From positions 2,914,001 to 2,978,000 of the forward strand of contig OY762941.1 in the NCBI GenBank assembly GCA_963666995.1: a stretch of DNA of 64,000 bases, written 5' to 3'. Position 1 is the stretch's first letter. Each line of letters begins with the position of its first letter. Positions 43,466 through 52,542 of this stretch are shown piece after piece. The notes below the pieces were generated by a model. That model was not told where the DNA came from. It searched no databases and was given only the letters and a program-made list of their open reading frames with translations. The position numbers were made by a program, and so were the translations under genes. The DNA comes from Syntrophobacter sp963666995 (lineage in GTDB: Bacteria > Desulfobacterota > Syntrophobacteria > Syntrophobacterales > Syntrophobacteraceae).

Positions 43466-44620
43466 ATGGGTAAACGCGATTATTACGACGTACTGGGTGT
43501 CGGTCGACAGTCGAGCGAGGAAGAAATCAAGAAGGCCTATCGCAAGATGGCCCTGAAGTATCATCCCGACCGGAATCCGGGAGACAAGGACGCAGAGGAA
43601 CAATTCAAGGAAGCTGCTGAAGCCTACGAAGTCCTGCACGATCCTCAAAAGAAGCATGTCTACGATGCATACGGGCATGAAGGGCTCCGAGGCACGGGGT
43701 TCAGCGGATTTGGGGGTTTCGAGGATATCTTCAGTTCCTTCGGGGACGTCTTTCAGGAATTCTTCAGCTTCGGATTCGGGGGGGGCGGGCGTACGAGGAC
43801 GTCGTCGAAACCGGGGGACGATCTCATCTACGATCTGGTCCTTTCCTTCGAAGAAGGGGTATTCGGTACCGAAAAACAAATCACGATCGAGGCGCTCGCG
43901 GTCTGCGGACAGTGCGGCGGGAGCGGGGCCGAACCGGGCACCAAGGAGATGGTGTGCCTGATGTGCCAGGGAACCGGCCAGGTCGTCCAGACCCAGGGTT
44001 TCTTTCGCGTCAGCACGACATGCACGCGTTGCCAGGGAACCGGAAAGGTACTGGTTTCTCCCTGTAAAACCTGCAAAGGCAACGGACGGGTCAAAAAAGC
44101 CAGGCAGGTTCAGGTGAGGGTCCCCGCGGGGGTCGACACGGGAACCAGGCTCAGGCTGAGAGGCGAGGGAGAGAGCGGATACCGGGGGGGCGCCACGGGC
44201 GATCTGTACGTGCGGCTGGAAGTGGAGCCGCATGAATTCTTCGAACGGGACGGAGACAACCTCTACTGCAAAGTGGCCATTTCGTTCACTCAAGCCATTC
44301 TCGGCGATAAGATAGAAATCCCGACCCTGGACGGCGAAAAAATGTTGAGAATCGAGCCGGGCACTCAGCCCGGAGCGGTGGTCCGGTTCGGGGGGGAAGG
44401 TGTTCCGCGGTTGAGGGGTTACGGGCGAGGAGATTTGTTCGTTGAAATTGAGGTGAAGATACCCTCCCGGGTCACCCAGCGGCAGACTGAGATCATCACG
44501 GAATTCCTGGAAATAGAGAAGGAGAAGAACGGGAATAAGACGAGAAAATGGCCGTGGAGCAAACGCAAGGATACAGAGAAGGATTCCATGGCGGATTCTT
44601 CCCGAGAGGCACGCACCTGA
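43466..44620 (+). CDS. dnaJ: Chaperone protein DnaJ
   Basis: 384 residues, type I DnaJ. The J domain (residues 1-70) has DYYDVLGV, the essential HPD in YHPDRNPGD, and the QFKEAAEAYEVL helix. A G/F-rich linker (about 72-110) has GFSGFGGFEDIFSSFGD. The zinc domain has four repeats: CGQCGGSG, CLMCQGTG, CTRCQGTG and CKTCKGNG. The C-terminal substrate domains are present, and an added basic tail of about 40 residues follows. It stimulates DnaK ATPase. dnaK and grpE are not adjacent. Confidence 0.96.
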   Translation: MGKRDYYDVLGVGRQSSEEEIKKAYRKMALKYHPDRNPGDKDAEEQFKEAAEAYEVLHDPQKKHVYDAYGHEGLRGTGFSGFGGFEDIFSSFGDVFQEFFSFGFGGGGRTRTSSKPGDDLIYDLVLSFEEGVFGTEKQITIEALAVCGQCGGSGAEPGTKEMVCLMCQGTGQVVQTQGFFRVSTTCTRCQGTGKVLVSPCKTCKGNGRVKKARQVQVRVPAGVDTGTRLRLRGEGESGYRGGATGDLYVRLEVEPHEFFERDGDNLYCKVAISFTQAILGDKIEIPTLDGEKMLRIEPGTQPGAVVRFGGEGVPRLRGYGRGDLFVEIEVKIPSRVTQRQTEIITEFLEIEKEKNGNKTRKWPWSKRKDTEKDSMADSSREART

Positions 44621-44655
44621 ACCCCGATTGTCTTAGGGTTTGGAGGAGGTGAACG

Positions 44656-44868
44656 GTGAAACGCAGCGGGACTCCCGGGCAGTTCAAGGATTTTGTCGCA
44701 TCCGCGCTGTATTGCCCCAGATGCAGGCGGGCGATGCCCGTCCGGAGCCGTCTGCTGCTGATACTGCCTGACGGAGAGCTTTACGAATACCTGTGCCAGG
44801 GCTGCGCGGCGTCCCTGGGGACGAAAACCGTGCGCGAAGAGAGACCACATCAGATAGTCTTGCCTTGA
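44656..44868 (+). CDS. Small CxxC zinc-knuckle hypothetical protein
   Basis: 70 residues starting with GTG at 44656 after GGAGGTGAAC. Two CxxC pairs, CPRCRR and CQGC, would bind one zinc ion. The middle strand is LLLILPDGELYEYLCQ. It follows dnaJ by 35 bases and precedes the ABC exporter by 49, so it may belong to either transcript. Function unknown. Confidence 0.65.
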   Translation: MKRSGTPGQFKDFVASALYCPRCRRAMPVRSRLLLILPDGELYEYLCQGCAASLGTKTVREERPHQIVLP

Positions 44869-44917
44869 ATCCAAGAATACACAATCCCATATCAAGATGC
44901 ATTTATGAGGGCGACTT

Positions 44918-45868
44918 ATGATCGAAGCGGAAGGTTTGACCAAATTCTACGGCTCGTTGCCGGCCATACGGGATGTTTCCTTCCAGGTCGAAAAAGGCGA
45001 AGTCGTGGGGTTTTTGGGGCCGAACGGGGCCGGAAAATCCACCACGATCCGCATCCTGACCTGCTATATGCCCGCGACAACGGGCACAGCCAGGGTGGAC
45101 GGCCTGGATTGCTTTGACAAATCGCTGGAGGTTCGCCGAAAGGTGGGCTACCTGCCGGAAAATGTCCCTCTCTACACGGATATGACCGTGACCCGGTTCC
45201 TCAAATTCGCCGCCGCATCCAAGGGCGTCGAATCCCGGAGCATGAAGAAGGAAATCGGCAGGGTGGCCGATATCTGCGGCCTCGAAAAGGTTTCCAACAG
45301 GATCATCGGACACCTGTCCAAAGGTTTCCGCCAACGGGTCGGGCTTGCCCAGGCCTTGCTGAACAACCCGCCCATCCTGGTCCTGGATGAGCCGACCATA
45401 GGGCTGGATCCCAGTCATATCATTGAAATACGGCGTCTCATTCAGGATTTGAAAGAAGAGCATACGATTCTGCTGAGCAGCCACATCCTCCCGGAAGTGG
45501 CCCAAATCTGCCAGAGAGTGCTCATTATCAACAAGGGGCAGATCGTGGCCACGGACAGTCCGTCGAACCTCACGAGTCAGCTCCAGAAGAATGCGCAGGT
45601 GGTGCTCGAAGTGAGAGGTTCCGCCCTGGCCCTGGCCCCGGCCATCGAGAAGATCGACGGCGTGCAGAGGGTGACCGCGAGCGATGGAAGCGAGAGCCGG
45701 GTGGTCATAGAAACGGACCGTTCACGCGACCTGCGGCCGGAAATCGCTCGCATGGTCGTTCAGCAGGGGATCGATCTGCTCGAACTGAAGACCGTGGACC
45801 TCAGTCTCGAAGACATCTTCATGCAACTGGTTACCGAAGAACCATCCCAGGAGGAACCGCAGTCATGA
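44918..45868 (+). CDS. ABC transporter ATP-binding protein, GldA-type
   Basis: 316 residues. Walker A GPNGAGKST near residue 38, a signature GHLSKGFRQRVGLAQALL, Walker B ILVLDEPTIGLDP and the switch His in SSHIL are all intact. The C-terminal 90 residues form the extra domain of the CcmA/NatA-like exporter group. The stop overlaps the permease gene by four bases. With the next three genes it forms a Gld-type exporter whose substrate is unknown. Confidence 0.9.
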   Translation: MIEAEGLTKFYGSLPAIRDVSFQVEKGEVVGFLGPNGAGKSTTIRILTCYMPATTGTARVDGLDCFDKSLEVRRKVGYLPENVPLYTDMTVTRFLKFAAASKGVESRSMKKEIGRVADICGLEKVSNRIIGHLSKGFRQRVGLAQALLNNPPILVLDEPTIGLDPSHIIEIRRLIQDLKEEHTILLSSHILPEVAQICQRVLIINKGQIVATDSPSNLTSQLQKNAQVVLEVRGSALALAPAIEKIDGVQRVTASDGSESRVVIETDRSRDLRPEIARMVVQQGIDLLELKTVDLSLEDIFMQLVTEEPSQEEPQS

Positions 45869-46635
45869 AAGGCTTTTGGTCGGTCTATCGAAAAGAATTG
45901 TACAGTCTGTTCGCCTCGCCGATCTTCTACGTGGTGGCGTTCACTTTCCTGGTTATCTCCGGGTATTTCTACTTCAACATCGTTGCTTACTACAACCTGC
46001 TGAGCTTCCAGGCCAACCAGAATCCAATGATGGCAAAGCAGTTCGGCCTCCTGGAAATGGTCTTCCGGCCCTTTTTCCTCGACCTCAGCGTCGTGCTCCT
46101 CCTCATCTCCCCCCTGTTGACCATGAGGCTTTTCGCGGAAGAGCGCAAAACCGGGACCATGGAACTGCTCTTCACCTATCCGATCCTGGACAGGGCTACG
46201 GTACTGGCCAAGTTCGCAGCGGTGATGAGCGCCTTTGTCATCATCATCGTGGCCACGCTTCCGGGTGTTATCTACCTGGGTGTCCTGGGGAATCCTTCGT
46301 GGAAGCCGATCCTTAGCGGATACCTCGGCATTTTGCTCCTCGGGAGCGCCTTCCTTTCCCTGGGGACCTTCACGTCATCGATCACTCAGAACCAGATCGT
46401 GGCCGCCGTGCTTTCGTTCGGCTTCCTGCTGATGTTCTGGGTCATCGGGTGGGCGAAGAACCTCGTCGGGGCGCCCATGGCGGACGTTGCCGAATACCTC
46501 TCGTTTTCCTCTCATTTCGAGAACTTCGCCAAAGGAGTGCTCGATTCGCGGGACCTGCTGTTTTATCTCCTGGTTACCTTCTTTTGCCTGTTCCTCACCC
46601 TGAGACAGGTGGGATCCTATCGCTGGAGAGGCTAA
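45865..46635 (+). CDS. ABC transporter permease, GldF/ABC-2 type
   Basis: 256 residues with six predicted membrane segments. Recognisable pieces are the N-terminal MKGFWSVYRKELYSLFASPIFYVV, the MRLFAEERKTGTMELLFTYPI amphipathic element typical of ABC-2 permeases, and the final VTFFCLFLTLR helix. It forms the membrane channel with the preceding ATPase. Start fixed by the ATGA overlap. Confidence 0.88.
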   Translation: MKGFWSVYRKELYSLFASPIFYVVAFTFLVISGYFYFNIVAYYNLLSFQANQNPMMAKQFGLLEMVFRPFFLDLSVVLLLISPLLTMRLFAEERKTGTMELLFTYPILDRATVLAKFAAVMSAFVIIIVATLPGVIYLGVLGNPSWKPILSGYLGILLLGSAFLSLGTFTSSITQNQIVAAVLSFGFLLMFWVIGWAKNLVGAPMADVAEYLSFSSHFENFAKGVLDSRDLLFYLLVTFFCLFLTLRQVGSYRWRG

Positions 46636-46704
46636 CGGGTAGAGACCAGGCGGTCGATAGCCAACTATCGGACCAGCGCCAATATTCAATGGAGGCGGAA
46701 CACC

Positions 46705-48150
46705 ATGCCAGATGGATTCAAACGAAAACGCAACTGGACTTATGGCTCCAATTCGGTTATCGCGACCCTGTTTTTTCTCGGCATACTGGTTTTTATCGCT
46801 CTGATCGCGGAAAAACATCCCTGGAGGCTCGATCTTACCGAGGCGGGCTCATACACCCTGTCCGAACAGACCCTGAACGTCCTGAAGAGCCTGGACAAAC
46901 CGGTGCAGATCAAGGCGTTCTTCGCCACCGCGGCCCCGGAGGAAGCGAAGGCCCGGGATCTGCTCGACAGCTATCGTTACAACTCGAAGAACATCACTTT
47001 CGAATTCATTGACCCGGACCGCCAGCCCGAGGTGGCGAAGCGCTACGAAGTCCGAACCTACGGGACCCTTGTCCTGGAAGGCTTCGACAGGAAGCAGACC
47101 GTGCAGGTCGCCGATGAGGAGAACCTCACGAACGCTCTGCTGAAGCTCAGCCGAAACGAGCAGAAAAAAGTCTATTTCCTGATCGGCCACGGAGAGCACT
47201 CCATCGCGAACGCGGACAAGGACGGCTACTCCAGCGTCAAGGCCGCGCTCGACAAGGACAATTACGAATGCAAGGACCTCAACCTGATCCAGCAGGCCGA
47301 AGTCCCCAAAGACGCCTCGGCGGTGATTGTGGCCGGTCCCCAGAAGCCGCTCCTCAGCCAGGAACTCGAAAGCCTCAAGTCGTTTGTCGATAAGGGCGGA
47401 AGGCTCATGGTTTTCGTCGACCCGTTCACTGACGGCGGCCTGAGGGATTTTCTGAAGGGTTACGACGTCCAACTGAGTGACGACATCGTAATCGATAAGT
47501 TGAGTCGCGTTTTCGGCGGAAGCTACCTGATGCCGGTCGTCATGGAATACGGGAACCACAAAATCACTGAAAACTTCGGAGTCGCAACCTTCTATCCGGA
47601 AGCCCGCTCCCTTCAACTCATAAAACCGCCTCCCGAGGGAATCCACGCGGAGGTCCTGGCATCCACCTCTCCCAACGCGTGGGCGGAAAAGAACCTCGAA
47701 CTGCTGAAACAGGGCCAGGCGTCCTTCGACGAAAAGGAAGACACCCCCGGCCCGATTCCGCTGGTCGTGCTGTCTCAAACGAGCGTCCCGGCGGCGAAGG
47801 CCGGGGCCGATAAGCCCGATCAGAAGGACGCTCAGGCCAAGACCGAGGGGGCGGATGACGAAAACCCGGGCACAAAGAAAGGATACCTCCTCGTTGCTGG
47901 CAGTTCCAACTTCGTCAACAACACGTATTTCGGCTTGTCCGGGAATGGGGATTTGTTCCTTAACATGGTGAACTTTATGGCCGAAGAGGAAAACCTCATC
48001 ACCATCAAGCCCCGCCAGGGGGCCGGGCAGCTCATCATGTTGTCCGCGGCCCAGGCGCAGGCGATGATGTGGATGGTCCTCGTCCTCGTGCCTCTCCTGG
48101 TTTTGGCGTCGGGCATCGTCGTCTACCGCGTTCGGAGGTCCCAGAGATGA
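46705..48150 (+). CDS. GldG-family ABC auxiliary protein
   Basis: 481 residues. One N-terminal membrane helix (about 18-38) is followed by a large periplasmic domain of the GldG/ABC_transp_aux kind, with DLTEAGSYTLSEQTLNVL, VYFLIGHGEHSI and GGRLMVFVDP. A low-complexity Asp/Lys/Glu linker comes next (around 375-395), and a C-terminal membrane helix (about 452-472) ends in RVRRSQR. It is a partner of the ABC exporter in gliding-type and related systems. The stop overlaps the next gene (ATGA). Confidence 0.88.
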   Translation: MPDGFKRKRNWTYGSNSVIATLFFLGILVFIALIAEKHPWRLDLTEAGSYTLSEQTLNVLKSLDKPVQIKAFFATAAPEEAKARDLLDSYRYNSKNITFEFIDPDRQPEVAKRYEVRTYGTLVLEGFDRKQTVQVADEENLTNALLKLSRNEQKKVYFLIGHGEHSIANADKDGYSSVKAALDKDNYECKDLNLIQQAEVPKDASAVIVAGPQKPLLSQELESLKSFVDKGGRLMVFVDPFTDGGLRDFLKGYDVQLSDDIVIDKLSRVFGGSYLMPVVMEYGNHKITENFGVATFYPEARSLQLIKPPPEGIHAEVLASTSPNAWAEKNLELLKQGQASFDEKEDTPGPIPLVVLSQTSVPAAKAGADKPDQKDAQAKTEGADDENPGTKKGYLLVAGSSNFVNNTYFGLSGNGDLFLNMVNFMAEEENLITIKPRQGAGQLIMLSAAQAQAMMWMVLVLVPLLVLASGIVVYRVRRSQR

Positions 48151-49526
48151 AGTGGCGCCAATCCATCATTTATCTGGTCGTGCTGGTCCTGGTGGGCGGG
48201 TACTTTTACTACTTCGAAGTGGTGAAGAAGGGGGAAAAGGAGGCCGCGGAGAAAGAAGCCAGGAAGGTTTTCCACTTTCAGGCAAACGACATCCGCGGGC
48301 TCGAAATCACTTCCGGCGACCAGCCGGCCGTGAAACTGCAAAAGGACGATCAGTGGAAAATCGTGGAACCCATCAGGACGGATGCGGACAAGATCGCAAT
48401 CGAAAGCCTGACCGGCGCTCTTGCAAACCTTACCGCTCAGAAGGAAGTGGCCGCCACGGCGCCGGACCTCAACCCCTACGGCCTCGTGAATCCCTCACTA
48501 AAACTGCGGATAACGGCCGGCGATCGGTCTTTCGATCTCCTGTTCGGAGAGAAAAATCCGACGGGCGATGCCTCTTATGCCAAAACCGGCGATAAACCGA
48601 ATGTCTTCCTTGTCCAGGATGCGGCACTGAAGGCCCTCGGCAAGGGTCTGAACGATCTCAGGAGAAAGGAACTGCTCACCTTCGGGCCCGAGGACGTGAA
48701 ATCCATAAAGGTTGCCTGGAAGGACGGCGGGTCTTTTTCCTTCGAACTCCAGGACGACGGGAAGACGTGGAAGTCACCCGAGAAGCCTGATCTGGCGATC
48801 AAACCCACGAAGGTGACCAATCTTTTGGAACAGCTCCACTGGATGCGCGCAACGAGCTTTCTTGAAAACGAACCCGTAAACCTCGGGACTCATGGGCTCG
48901 ATTCGCCGATCGCCACGGTGACCCTGCGCCTCAAGGACGACCGCACGGCGGAATTGAAACTGGGAACGCAGGACGATAAGAAGAGACTCGTGGCAGCCCT
49001 CAGCTCGGATCTCCCGGCGGTTGCGCTGGTGAGCGCGGGCTTCCTGCAGGACATCCCCAGGGACCCGAAGGGCCTCGAAGACCTCTCGTTTGTCTCGGTG
49101 GAATCCGGCGAGGTGAAGCAGGTCAAATATCAAAAAGGGGAATTCCATGGCGACCTGGTCCGGCTCGAAGAGAACAAGTGGGGAATAAAGAAGGCTGAAG
49201 GTCAGCCGAAGGAATTCAAGGATTCGTGGCGGGTCGGCTCCCTCCTCTGGGATTTCAAGGACACGGAATTCGAAGAGAAGGCGCCGCAAAACGTAACGCC
49301 CGTTCCCGAAAAGCCCTACAGCCGGATCGAATTGTGGAGCGCCGATAAGTGCCTGGCCGCTATCGCATGGGAGGCCCCTCCTGACGAAGACGAAAGGCTG
49401 GTGACGGTCTGGGTGCAGAAGGACGGCACCGTAACGGAAGGCAAGGCAAAGCCCGATACGATCCGGCGGATCGATGAAGACCTCAACCTGATCGACCAGT
49501 CGGTCCAGGGAAAGGACGGAGCGTAA
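48147..49526 (+). CDS. DUF4340-domain protein
   Basis: 459 residues from the ATG at 48147, overlapping the GldG-like gene. One N-terminal membrane helix (IIYLVVLVLVGGYFYYFEVV) and a periplasmic beta-rich region follow. Two DUF4340-like repeats with the pattern ITSGDQPAVKLQKDDQWKIVEP and DDGKTWKSPEKPDLAI are visible. Such proteins commonly follow GldG-type genes and are thought to work with the exporter. Last gene of the operon. Function not established. Confidence 0.85.
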   Translation: MKWRQSIIYLVVLVLVGGYFYYFEVVKKGEKEAAEKEARKVFHFQANDIRGLEITSGDQPAVKLQKDDQWKIVEPIRTDADKIAIESLTGALANLTAQKEVAATAPDLNPYGLVNPSLKLRITAGDRSFDLLFGEKNPTGDASYAKTGDKPNVFLVQDAALKALGKGLNDLRRKELLTFGPEDVKSIKVAWKDGGSFSFELQDDGKTWKSPEKPDLAIKPTKVTNLLEQLHWMRATSFLENEPVNLGTHGLDSPIATVTLRLKDDRTAELKLGTQDDKKRLVAALSSDLPAVALVSAGFLQDIPRDPKGLEDLSFVSVESGEVKQVKYQKGEFHGDLVRLEENKWGIKKAEGQPKEFKDSWRVGSLLWDFKDTEFEEKAPQNVTPVPEKPYSRIELWSADKCLAAIAWEAPPDEDERLVTVWVQKDGTVTEGKAKPDTIRRIDEDLNLIDQSVQGKDGA

Positions 49527-49639
49527 GTCATTCCCCATGGGGCTGCTGTCCCGGGTCGGGGAAAAACATTTGCGTTCCCACGCAGGAGCGGGGGAACGAG
49601 AAAAAAGAATTCAAACAGAGCGGGGGAATGATTCCCGGT

Positions 49640-49847
49640 CTGTTGCCCAAACAGAATCCGGGTGAAAAATGACCCGTTTGCCCAGAAACGTCACCCCGGC
49701 GAAGGCCGGGGTCCAGTGTTGTTAACTGGAATTACCCAATAATTTCAAAGAGTCTGGATTCCGGCCTCCGCCGGAATGACGAATCCTGGTTACGCTCGTT
49801 CCCACGCTCCTGCGTGGGAATGCAGACACTTTTCCTTTGGGCAACAG
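49640..49847. repeat. MITE-like dispersed element, copy 5
   Basis: Perfect ends CTGTTGCCCAAA (49640-49651) and TTTGGGCAACAG (49836-49847). The internal CCCCGGC hairpin and TGGATTCCGGCC/GCCGGAATGACG blocks are conserved. A TTCCCACGC-(4)-GCGTGGGAA hairpin replaces the middle segment. Confidence 0.82.
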
Positions 49848-49939
49848 GCCGTTCCCCCGCGCCCCCGGATTTCGGCGATGACGGCGGCTGCCTTGCATTG
49901 CCGGAGCGCGAGCCAAACCCAAACCTTGTCTACACCACA

Positions 49940-50000
49940 GGGTGGCCCGGACAACTCGTTTGTCCGGGCGCGAAGCGCAAGAGGTTTCGAACGGCTTGGG
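49940..50000. repeat. GGACAAC palindrome-family element
   Basis: GGTGGCCCGGACAACTCG-TTTGTCCGGG (one extra T in the right arm) followed by CGCGAAGCGCAAGAGGTTTC, the same downstream block as the copies at 13413 and 32540. Confidence 0.6.
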
Positions 50001-50175
50001 GGGTAAGTCTTTCTCGCTCCTTCGCTCCTGCGTAGGATTCTTGCCTCGTTCCCACGCTCCCGCGTGGGAATGCAGATTTTGAAGAGCACAAACGAGAGAA
50101 CACAGACGGAAGAACACAGGGAAATAAAGGGAGGAAACTGCCTATGCCGGAAGAGGAGCAGGGGGGCGGCTTCTC

Positions 50176-50994
50176 TCACACTGCCGCGTGACGGGCGATT
50201 TCCACGAGGTGCATCACTCCGGCCCCGATCATCTGGGGGACCGGACCGACAGCGAATGCCACCGCGACAACAAGAAACCCGAGTCCGATAAAGTGCCGGG
50301 CGGGAATTCCTCCGAGTTGAACCGGCAGATTTTCGTTATACCCTCTTGCGGCGAGGGCAAGGGCCGTTTGATCGGCCCGAAGGAGTGAGCGCCGGAAGAG
50401 GGGCAGGGCGAAGAACCTTATCCGCTGGAACGGGTTCCTGCGCTGGTGGCCGAGCCTCGATCGGGTTGCCATGCGGACGTCGTCCGCGTTGTCCATGATG
50501 AGTGGGAGGAAACGCAGGGTGAGGCTCACCATGAGGGCGATCCTGCGGGCGGGAATGAAGGAAAAAGGCTTGAGAAACCAGACGAGGGCGTCCTGCAGGT
50601 CCTTCGGCCTGGTCACGAATGTGAAGAGGGTCGCAAAGCACAGGACCAGGAGAAGCCTCCAGCAGGTGAGGGCCGCAGCGTCGAGCGCTTCGCCGCTTGC
50701 CGGGAACCACCCCGTCGCGCCGGGATCTGACCCCGGGTACGACAACGCCTGCACGCAGAAAATGAACGCAAGAAAGAACACCCACCACTTCATATCGATG
50801 AGGAACGCCTTCCACGGTAGCCGCGCCTTTGCAAAAGCGGCGATGAAAACAACCGAAAACAGGCCGAGGCCGGGGACGTGCATGTAGAGCATGCCTCCGG
50901 TCAGGAACAGCATCCCGATCAGCTTGCAGCGGGCGTCCCAGTTGTGGAGCGCGGAACTGCCCGGCGAGAAATGAAACGTCAGTCGCCCAGCCAC
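50176..50994 (-). CDS. bioN: Biotin ECF transporter transmembrane (T) component
   Basis: 272 residues from a GTG at 50994 with AAAGGAT upstream; an earlier GTG at 51027 overlaps the ATPase gene more deeply. It is an EcfT/CbiQ-type protein with an N-terminal soluble segment, about five membrane helices, and the characteristic Ala-Arg-Gly coupling motifs (LALAARGY near the C-terminus; the earlier one is degenerate). It couples the ATPase to BioY. Overlap of 16 bases with bioM. Confidence 0.88.
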   Translation of the reverse strand: MAGRLTFHFSPGSSALHNWDARCKLIGMLFLTGGMLYMHVPGLGLFSVVFIAAFAKARLPWKAFLIDMKWWVFFLAFIFCVQALSYPGSDPGATGWFPASGEALDAAALTCWRLLLVLCFATLFTFVTRPKDLQDALVWFLKPFSFIPARRIALMVSLTLRFLPLIMDNADDVRMATRSRLGHQRRNPFQRIRFFALPLFRRSLLRADQTALALAARGYNENLPVQLGGIPARHFIGLGFLVVAVAFAVGPVPQMIGAGVMHLVEIARHAAV

Positions 50995-51725
50995 GAGATC
51001 ATCCTTTCGCCGAACAGGCTGAAGCACGGGGGCCGCACGTGATAGGAGGGAAGCTCCGGGATGATGGAATCCGGAGTTCCGACTTTCTTCAGTTCCCCGT
51101 CAAAGAGGATTGCGATGCGGTCCACGTGGGCGACGACTTTTTCGACGTCGTGAGTGGTCACGACGAGAGTATGGCCCGCGGCGCGGAGTTTCAGGATTTC
51201 CTGGAGCACCTGCTGAACGCCGGGATAATCGAGGTTCGCAAACGGCTCGTCAAAAACGAGCACGCGGGGCCGAAGCGCGAGGACCCCCGCGATGGCAACC
51301 CTGCGCTTCTCGCCTCCCGACAGGAGGTGGCAGGGCTTGTCGGCGAGCTTCTCGATTCCCACCCTGGCAAGAGATTCCGCCACCCTGCTTCGGACTTCAT
51401 CGGGTGGAAGCCCGAGGTTCTCGGGCCCGAAAGCCACGTCTTCCCGGACCGTTTCCCCGACGATCTGGCTGTCCGCATCCTGGAAAACCATGCCGACCCG
51501 CTGCAGCACCTTTCGGTTATCGCGAACGGCGTCGAAGCCGTCCACGAGCACGGTCCCGGAATGAGGTTTCAGGAGTCCGTTCAGGTGGCGGACCAGGGTC
51601 GTTTTGCCGCTGCCGTTCGGGCCGCAGATGAGTATGAATTCGCCGTCCCCGATCGTGAGGTCGATGCCTTGAAGCGCTTTCGTCCCGTCGGGGTAGCGGT
51701 ATTCGAGATTGCGGATTTCGATCAT
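50979..51725 (-). CDS. bioM: Biotin ECF transporter ATPase component
   Basis: 248 residues from the ATG at 51725 (an ATG at 51743 would add six residues; neither has a good Shine-Dalgarno). An ECF/CbiO-type ABC ATPase with Walker A GPNGSGKTT, Q-loop VFQDADSQIVGETV, signature LLSGGEKRRVAIAG, Walker B VLVFDEPFANLD and switch TTHD. It energises the BioN/BioY complex. Next to bioY, so biotin specificity is assigned from context. Confidence 0.92.
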   Translation of the reverse strand: MIEIRNLEYRYPDGTKALQGIDLTIGDGEFILICGPNGSGKTTLVRHLNGLLKPHSGTVLVDGFDAVRDNRKVLQRVGMVFQDADSQIVGETVREDVAFGPENLGLPPDEVRSRVAESLARVGIEKLADKPCHLLSGGEKRRVAIAGVLALRPRVLVFDEPFANLDYPGVQQVLQEILKLRAAGHTLVVTTHDVEKVVAHVDRIAILFDGELKKVGTPDSIIPELPSYHVRPPCFSLFGERMISWLGD

Positions 51726-51823
51726 AATGCGTGTGGGGGGCATACGGGGATGGGGTCAGGGCTTGACGGAAGCGGCAATCTCCCGTGCCGGGTCCTGACG
51801 CCGTCTCCTCTAACCCCGGCTCC

Positions 51824-52372
51824 TCATGAGGAAACGGTTTCCAGTTGCCGGTGAATGATCGGGCGGATCGCTCGCGCAAGAGCGACCGCCGCCGCCGCTT
51901 TGATGATGTCTCCTGGTATGAACGGGACGAAGCCCGTGAGAAGGGCCTTGTTCCAGGTCATCCCGGTGGCGGCGACCAGCCACGGAACGCCCGGGACGAA
52001 CAGCATGAGGTCCCCGACGATAACGGCGACGATGTCTCTCGTGGTGCCCGGTTTGCCGCGTTCCGCGATGAATCCCGTTACGAAGGCGCAGAGGGCGTAG
52101 CCGATGAGGTAGCCTCCCGTCGGCCCGAGGAAATGGGCGAGCCCGCCCTTGCCTCCGTTGAAGACGGGCAGGCCTATGGCGCCGATGAGGAGGTAAATCC
52201 CCATGCTGGTAAGGCCCCAGCGGCTGCCCAGGACGAGGCCCGCGAGGAGTATGAAGAGGTTTTGCAGGATAATGGGCACCGGCCCTATGGGGATCGGGAG
52301 GTAGGCCGATATGGCGACCAGTGCGGCGATGAGCGAGGCGTAGACGATTCTCTGCAGATCCTTTACGGGCAT
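51824..52372 (-). CDS. bioY: Biotin transporter substrate-binding (S) component BioY
   Basis: 182 residues from the ATG at 52372 with GGAG upstream; the frame is open to 52426 but that part overlaps the operator. Six membrane helices with the BioY-typical PIGPVPIILQNLFILLAGLVLG, PVFNGGKGGLAHFLGPTGGYLIGY and FIPGDIIKAAAAVALA. It binds biotin with high affinity. A predicted BirA operator lies 38 bases upstream. First gene of the leftward bioYMN operon. Confidence 0.94.
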   Translation of the reverse strand: MPVKDLQRIVYASLIAALVAISAYLPIPIGPVPIILQNLFILLAGLVLGSRWGLTSMGIYLLIGAIGLPVFNGGKGGLAHFLGPTGGYLIGYALCAFVTGFIAERGKPGTTRDIVAVIVGDLMLFVPGVPWLVAATGMTWNKALLTGFVPFIPGDIIKAAAAVALARAIRPIIHRQLETVSS

Positions 52373-52409
52373 GAGCTTCTCCGGAACAGGGATGAGCGCG
52401 GCGATATTC

Positions 52410-52437
52410 GTTAACCCTTTCGACAATCGAGGTTAAC
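52410..52437 (-). promoter_or_regulatory. Predicted BirA operator
   Basis: GTTAACC (52410-52416), a 14-base spacer, GGTTAAC (52431-52437). A perfect 7-bp inverted repeat that fits the half-site TGTWAACC-N14/16-GGTTWACA known for BirA, directly ahead of bioY. It would repress the transporter when biotin is sufficient. No birA gene is in the window. Confidence 0.72.
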
Positions 52438-52542
52438 CAAAGACGCGGGGACTGTCAAGCGGGAAAAAAGGCGGCGGGATGACGGATGCAGGGGATTGGG
52501 GAAAAGAGCGCCGCTATCGATGGCGACGGCGTACTGAGCTGA

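Larger units (their letters stand above)
49527..50175. other. Repeat-filled gene-free stretch
   Basis: About 650 bases between convergent genes. It holds one MITE-like copy (49640-49847), a palindrome-family element (about 49940-50000) and three short TTCCCACGC-(4)-GCGTGGGAA hairpins near 49571, 49799 and 50050. No gene. Confidence 0.65.

Noticed and set aside
49560..50090. Repeated TTCCCACGC-(4)-GCGTGGGAA hairpins considered as a CRISPR array
   Set aside because: Spacing and orientation are irregular, spacers are not unique or even in size, and there are no cas genes. They are dispersed hairpin repeats.
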